The notes under the pieces were generated by a model that was given only the letters and a program-made list of their open reading frames with translations, was not told where the DNA came from and did no database searches. DNA of 14,834 nt from NCBI GenBank assembly GCA_046295655.1, contig JBKBMT010000062.1, forward strand, positions 1 through 14,834, read 5' to 3'. Numbering within the stretch: the stretch's first letter is position 1; every line of letters begins with the position of its first letter. The stretch comes from JBKBMT01 sp046295655 (lineage in GTDB: Bacteria > Pseudomonadota > Alphaproteobacteria > Rhodobacterales > Rhodobacteraceae). The position numbers and the translations under genes are program-made. Shown here in pieces: positions 13,265 to 14,834 of this stretch.

Positions 13265-13876
13265 TCATCCGGCCTTGCGTCCAATCTTCGGCTCTTCGCC
13301 GGAAAGCAGACGGCGGATGTTCGTCTCGTGCCGGGTGAAGATGAGCGCGACCATGAGCAGCACCGCGAGGCCCGCCGCTGCCGCCCCGGTCAGCCAGAGC
13401 CAGAGTGGCGACAGCGCCGCCGCCACCAGTGCCGACAGCGAGGAGTAGCGGCTCACCGTCGCCACGACCAGCCAGGTTGCGCAGGCCAGAAGCCCTGCCG
13501 GCCATGCAAGCGCCAGCAGCGTGCCCAGGAAAGTCGCCACCCCCTTGCCGCCCCGGAACCCCAGCCAGACCGGAAACAGGTGGCCGAGGAAGGCGGCCAC
13601 ACCGGCAAGCTGCGCCGCGTCCTCGCCCAGGGCCGCGCGCGCGAGAAGCACCGCGATTGCCCCCTTCGCGCCATCGAGGATCAGCGTCAGCGCCGCCGCG
13701 ACCCTGTTTCCGGTACGCAGCACGTTGGTCGCGCCGATGTTCCCCGAACCGATCCGCCGCAGATCGCCCAGCCCGAAGACCCGCGCCAGAACGATGCCGA
13801 ACGGGATCGACCCGAGGACATAGCCCACCGCTGCGGCCAGCAGGAGTGCAAGGGGCGCGGAGGTGAAGTCAGGCAT
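13265..13876 (-). CDS. plsY: acyl-phosphate:glycerol-3-phosphate acyltransferase
   Basis: The 203-aa inner-membrane enzyme transfers the acyl group of acyl-phosphate to glycerol-3-phosphate, giving lysophosphatidic acid, the first step of phospholipid synthesis. All PlsY signatures are present: G-S-I-P-F-G (22-27), G-S-G-N-I-G-A-T-N-V-L-R (43-54), D-G-A-K-G (68-72) and G-H-L-F-P-V-W-L-G-F-R-G-G-K-G (98-112). Several hydrophobic spans surround them. Length is normal. ATG 13876 is preferred because GGGAG lies 7 nt upstream; the in-frame GTG at 13882 is too close to that site. The start overlaps the 3' end of the dihydroorotase-like gene by 8 nt, so the two are translationally coupled, linking lipid and pyrimidine genes in one transcript. 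Confidence 0.95.
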   Translation of the reverse strand: MPDFTSAPLALLLAAAVGYVLGSIPFGIVLARVFGLGDLRRIGSGNIGATNVLRTGNRVAAALTLILDGAKGAIAVLLARAALGEDAAQLAGVAAFLGHLFPVWLGFRGGKGVATFLGTLLALAWPAGLLACATWLVVATVSRYSSLSALVAAALSPLWLWLTGAAAAGLAVLLMVALIFTRHETNIRRLLSGEEPKIGRKAG

Positions 13877-14834
13877 GCGCACTCTCCCGGTCCAATACCC
13901 GTTCGCCGCCGACCCAGGTGCCGATCACGCGGCCCTGCATCCGCGCCCCGTCGAAGGGGGTGTTGCGGCATTTCGACCGCAGCGTTGCGCGGTCGAGAAC
14001 GAAGGGCGCGTCGGGGTCGAACAGCACCAGATCGGCAGGCGCGCCCGGCGCGAGCCTGCCGCCTGGCAGGCCGAACCGCCGCGCCGGGTTGGTGGACAGG
14101 GCGCGGAACAGCGTCGGCAGGTCCATCGCCCCGGCGTGGTAGAGCCGCAGTGCTGCCGGGAGCAGCGTCTCGAGGCCGACCGCGCCCGGCGCCGCCTCTT
14201 CGAAGGGGAGGCGCTTGCTTTCCTCATCGGCCGGGGTGTGCATCGAACACAGCACGTCGATCAGCCCCGAGGCCAGTGCCTCGACCACCGCAACGCGGTC
14301 GTCCTCGGCCCGCAAGGGCGGCGTAAGCTTGAAGAAGGTCCGGTAGTCGCCGACATCGAACTCGTTCAGTGTGACATGGTGCACGCTGACCCCAGCGGTC
14401 ACGTCCAGCCCGTTCGCCTTGGCGCGTTCGAGCGCCGGCAGGCTGCGGGCGCAGGTGATCTGGTCGGCGTGATAGCGCGCGCCGGTCATCTCGACGAGGC
14501 CGAGGTCGCGGTCCAGCCCCATGCGTTCGGCCATCGGCGACACCGCCGGCAGGCCGCGCAGCGAGGCGAACTTGCCCGAGGTCGCACAGGCGCCCTGCGA
14601 CAGGCCCGGATCCTGCGGGTGGCCGACGACCAGGGCGCCGAGGCTGCGGGCATAGGTCAGACAGCGCGACAGCAGCCGGGTGTCCCGCACCACCCGGTCA
14701 CCATCCGTGAAGGCCACCGCCCCGGCGTCGAGCAGAAACCCGATCTCGGCCATTTCCCGCCCCTCGCGCCCCCGCGTCAGTGCGGCCATGTGGCGGATGC
14801 GGACCGGCGCCGAGGCGGCGGCGCGGCGGGTGGC
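13869..14834 (-). CDS. dihydroorotase-like protein, probably non-catalytic PyrC', partial (N-terminus beyond right edge)
   Basis: The open frame has no start inside the window's right edge: 321 residues of a family usually about 420-430 long. It is an amidohydrolase of the class I dihydroorotase type, with V-V-G-H-P-Q-D, G-K-F-A-S-L-R-G-L-P-A-V-S, P-P-L-R-A-E-D-D-R, the G-L-E-T segment and the C-terminal small-domain segment G-A-P-A-D-L-V-L-F-D-P. Active enzymes have H-V-S-T (a zinc His) and T-D-H-A-P-H (the catalytic Asp). Here these read Q-I-T-C (Gln codon 14462-14460) and S-M-H-T-P-A (Met codon 14243-14241). The second metal His (V-H-H) is kept. The N-terminal HxH lies outside the window. 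Such degenerate copies (pyrC') support aspartate carbamoyltransferase assembly in some bacteria, so pyrB probably lies just beyond the right edge. Confidence 0.85.
   Translation of the reverse strand, partial: ATRRAAASAPVRIRHMAALTRGREGREMAEIGFLLDAGAVAFTDGDRVVRDTRLLSRCLTYARSLGALVVGHPQDPGLSQGACATSGKFASLRGLPAVSPMAERMGLDRDLGLVEMTGARYHADQITCARSLPALERAKANGLDVTAGVSVHHVTLNEFDVGDYRTFFKLTPPLRAEDDRVAVVEALASGLIDVLCSMHTPADEESKRLPFEEAAPGAVGLETLLPAALRLYHAGAMDLPTLFRALSTNPARRFGLPGGRLAPGAPADLVLFDPDAPFVLDRATLRSKCRNTPFDGARMQGRVIGTWVGGERVLDRESAHA

Noticed and set aside
13187..14326. Rightward 379-codon frame opposite plsY and the dihydroorotase-like gene
   Set aside because: Both opposite genes have strong family signatures; this one has none.

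Overview
The window is about 70% G+C with strong third-position G/C bias. Its gene content fits an alphaproteobacterium of the Rhodobacteraceae/Paracoccaceae type: a TAXI-type TRAP transporter with a DUF1850 protein, and a plsY gene overlapping a degenerate dihydroorotase gene. This placement is an inference from gene families and order; no rRNA or other marker is present. I see no tRNA, rRNA, CRISPR, insertion sequence or prophage. The window reads as ordinary chromosome with one accessory-looking catabolic/transport block.

Left block (1-6523). A leftward partial gene encodes a Tat-exported Gly/Ser-rich protein and runs off the left edge. Divergent from it, a rightward series begins with an SDR oxidoreductase and a short crotonase-family protein (4-nt overlap). 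After 108 nt follow a TAXI solute-binding protein, a fused TRAP permease, a DUF1850 protein and an LhgO-type L-2-hydroxyglutarate oxidase. The last three overlap at their starts and stops. This suggests one transport-plus-oxidation unit: the binding protein captures a dicarboxylate-like acid in the periplasm, the permease imports it, and the flavoenzyme oxidises a 2-hydroxy acid to a 2-oxo acid. The SDR and the crotonase both lack residues normally expected at the active site.

Middle block (6615-10805). pyrF (OMP decarboxylase) runs rightward and meets a leftward group tail to tail with 7 nt between stops. The leftward group, in transcription order, is a GabD-type semialdehyde dehydrogenase, a stomatin/SPFH membrane protein (TTG start), a short NfeD protein and a secreted SH3-like protein. 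SPFH and NfeD form the classic pair (stop and start share one base).

Right block (10891-14834). An arylformamidase-like alpha/beta hydrolase diverges from gabD across 85 nt that hold an 8-bp inverted repeat. Next is rarA (AAA+ replication-recombination ATPase), which has no visible ribosome site but a promoter-like sequence placed for a leaderless mRNA. A 193-nt convergent gap separates it from leftward plsY (acyl-phosphate:glycerol-3-phosphate acyltransferase). plsY overlaps by 8 nt the end of a dihydroorotase-like gene cut by the right edge. That protein lacks key metal-binding/catalytic residues and is probably a non-catalytic PyrC' partner of aspartate carbamoyltransferase.

The best candidate for something under-described is the TAXI/DUF1850/LhgO unit, with its odd SDR-crotonase pair upstream.
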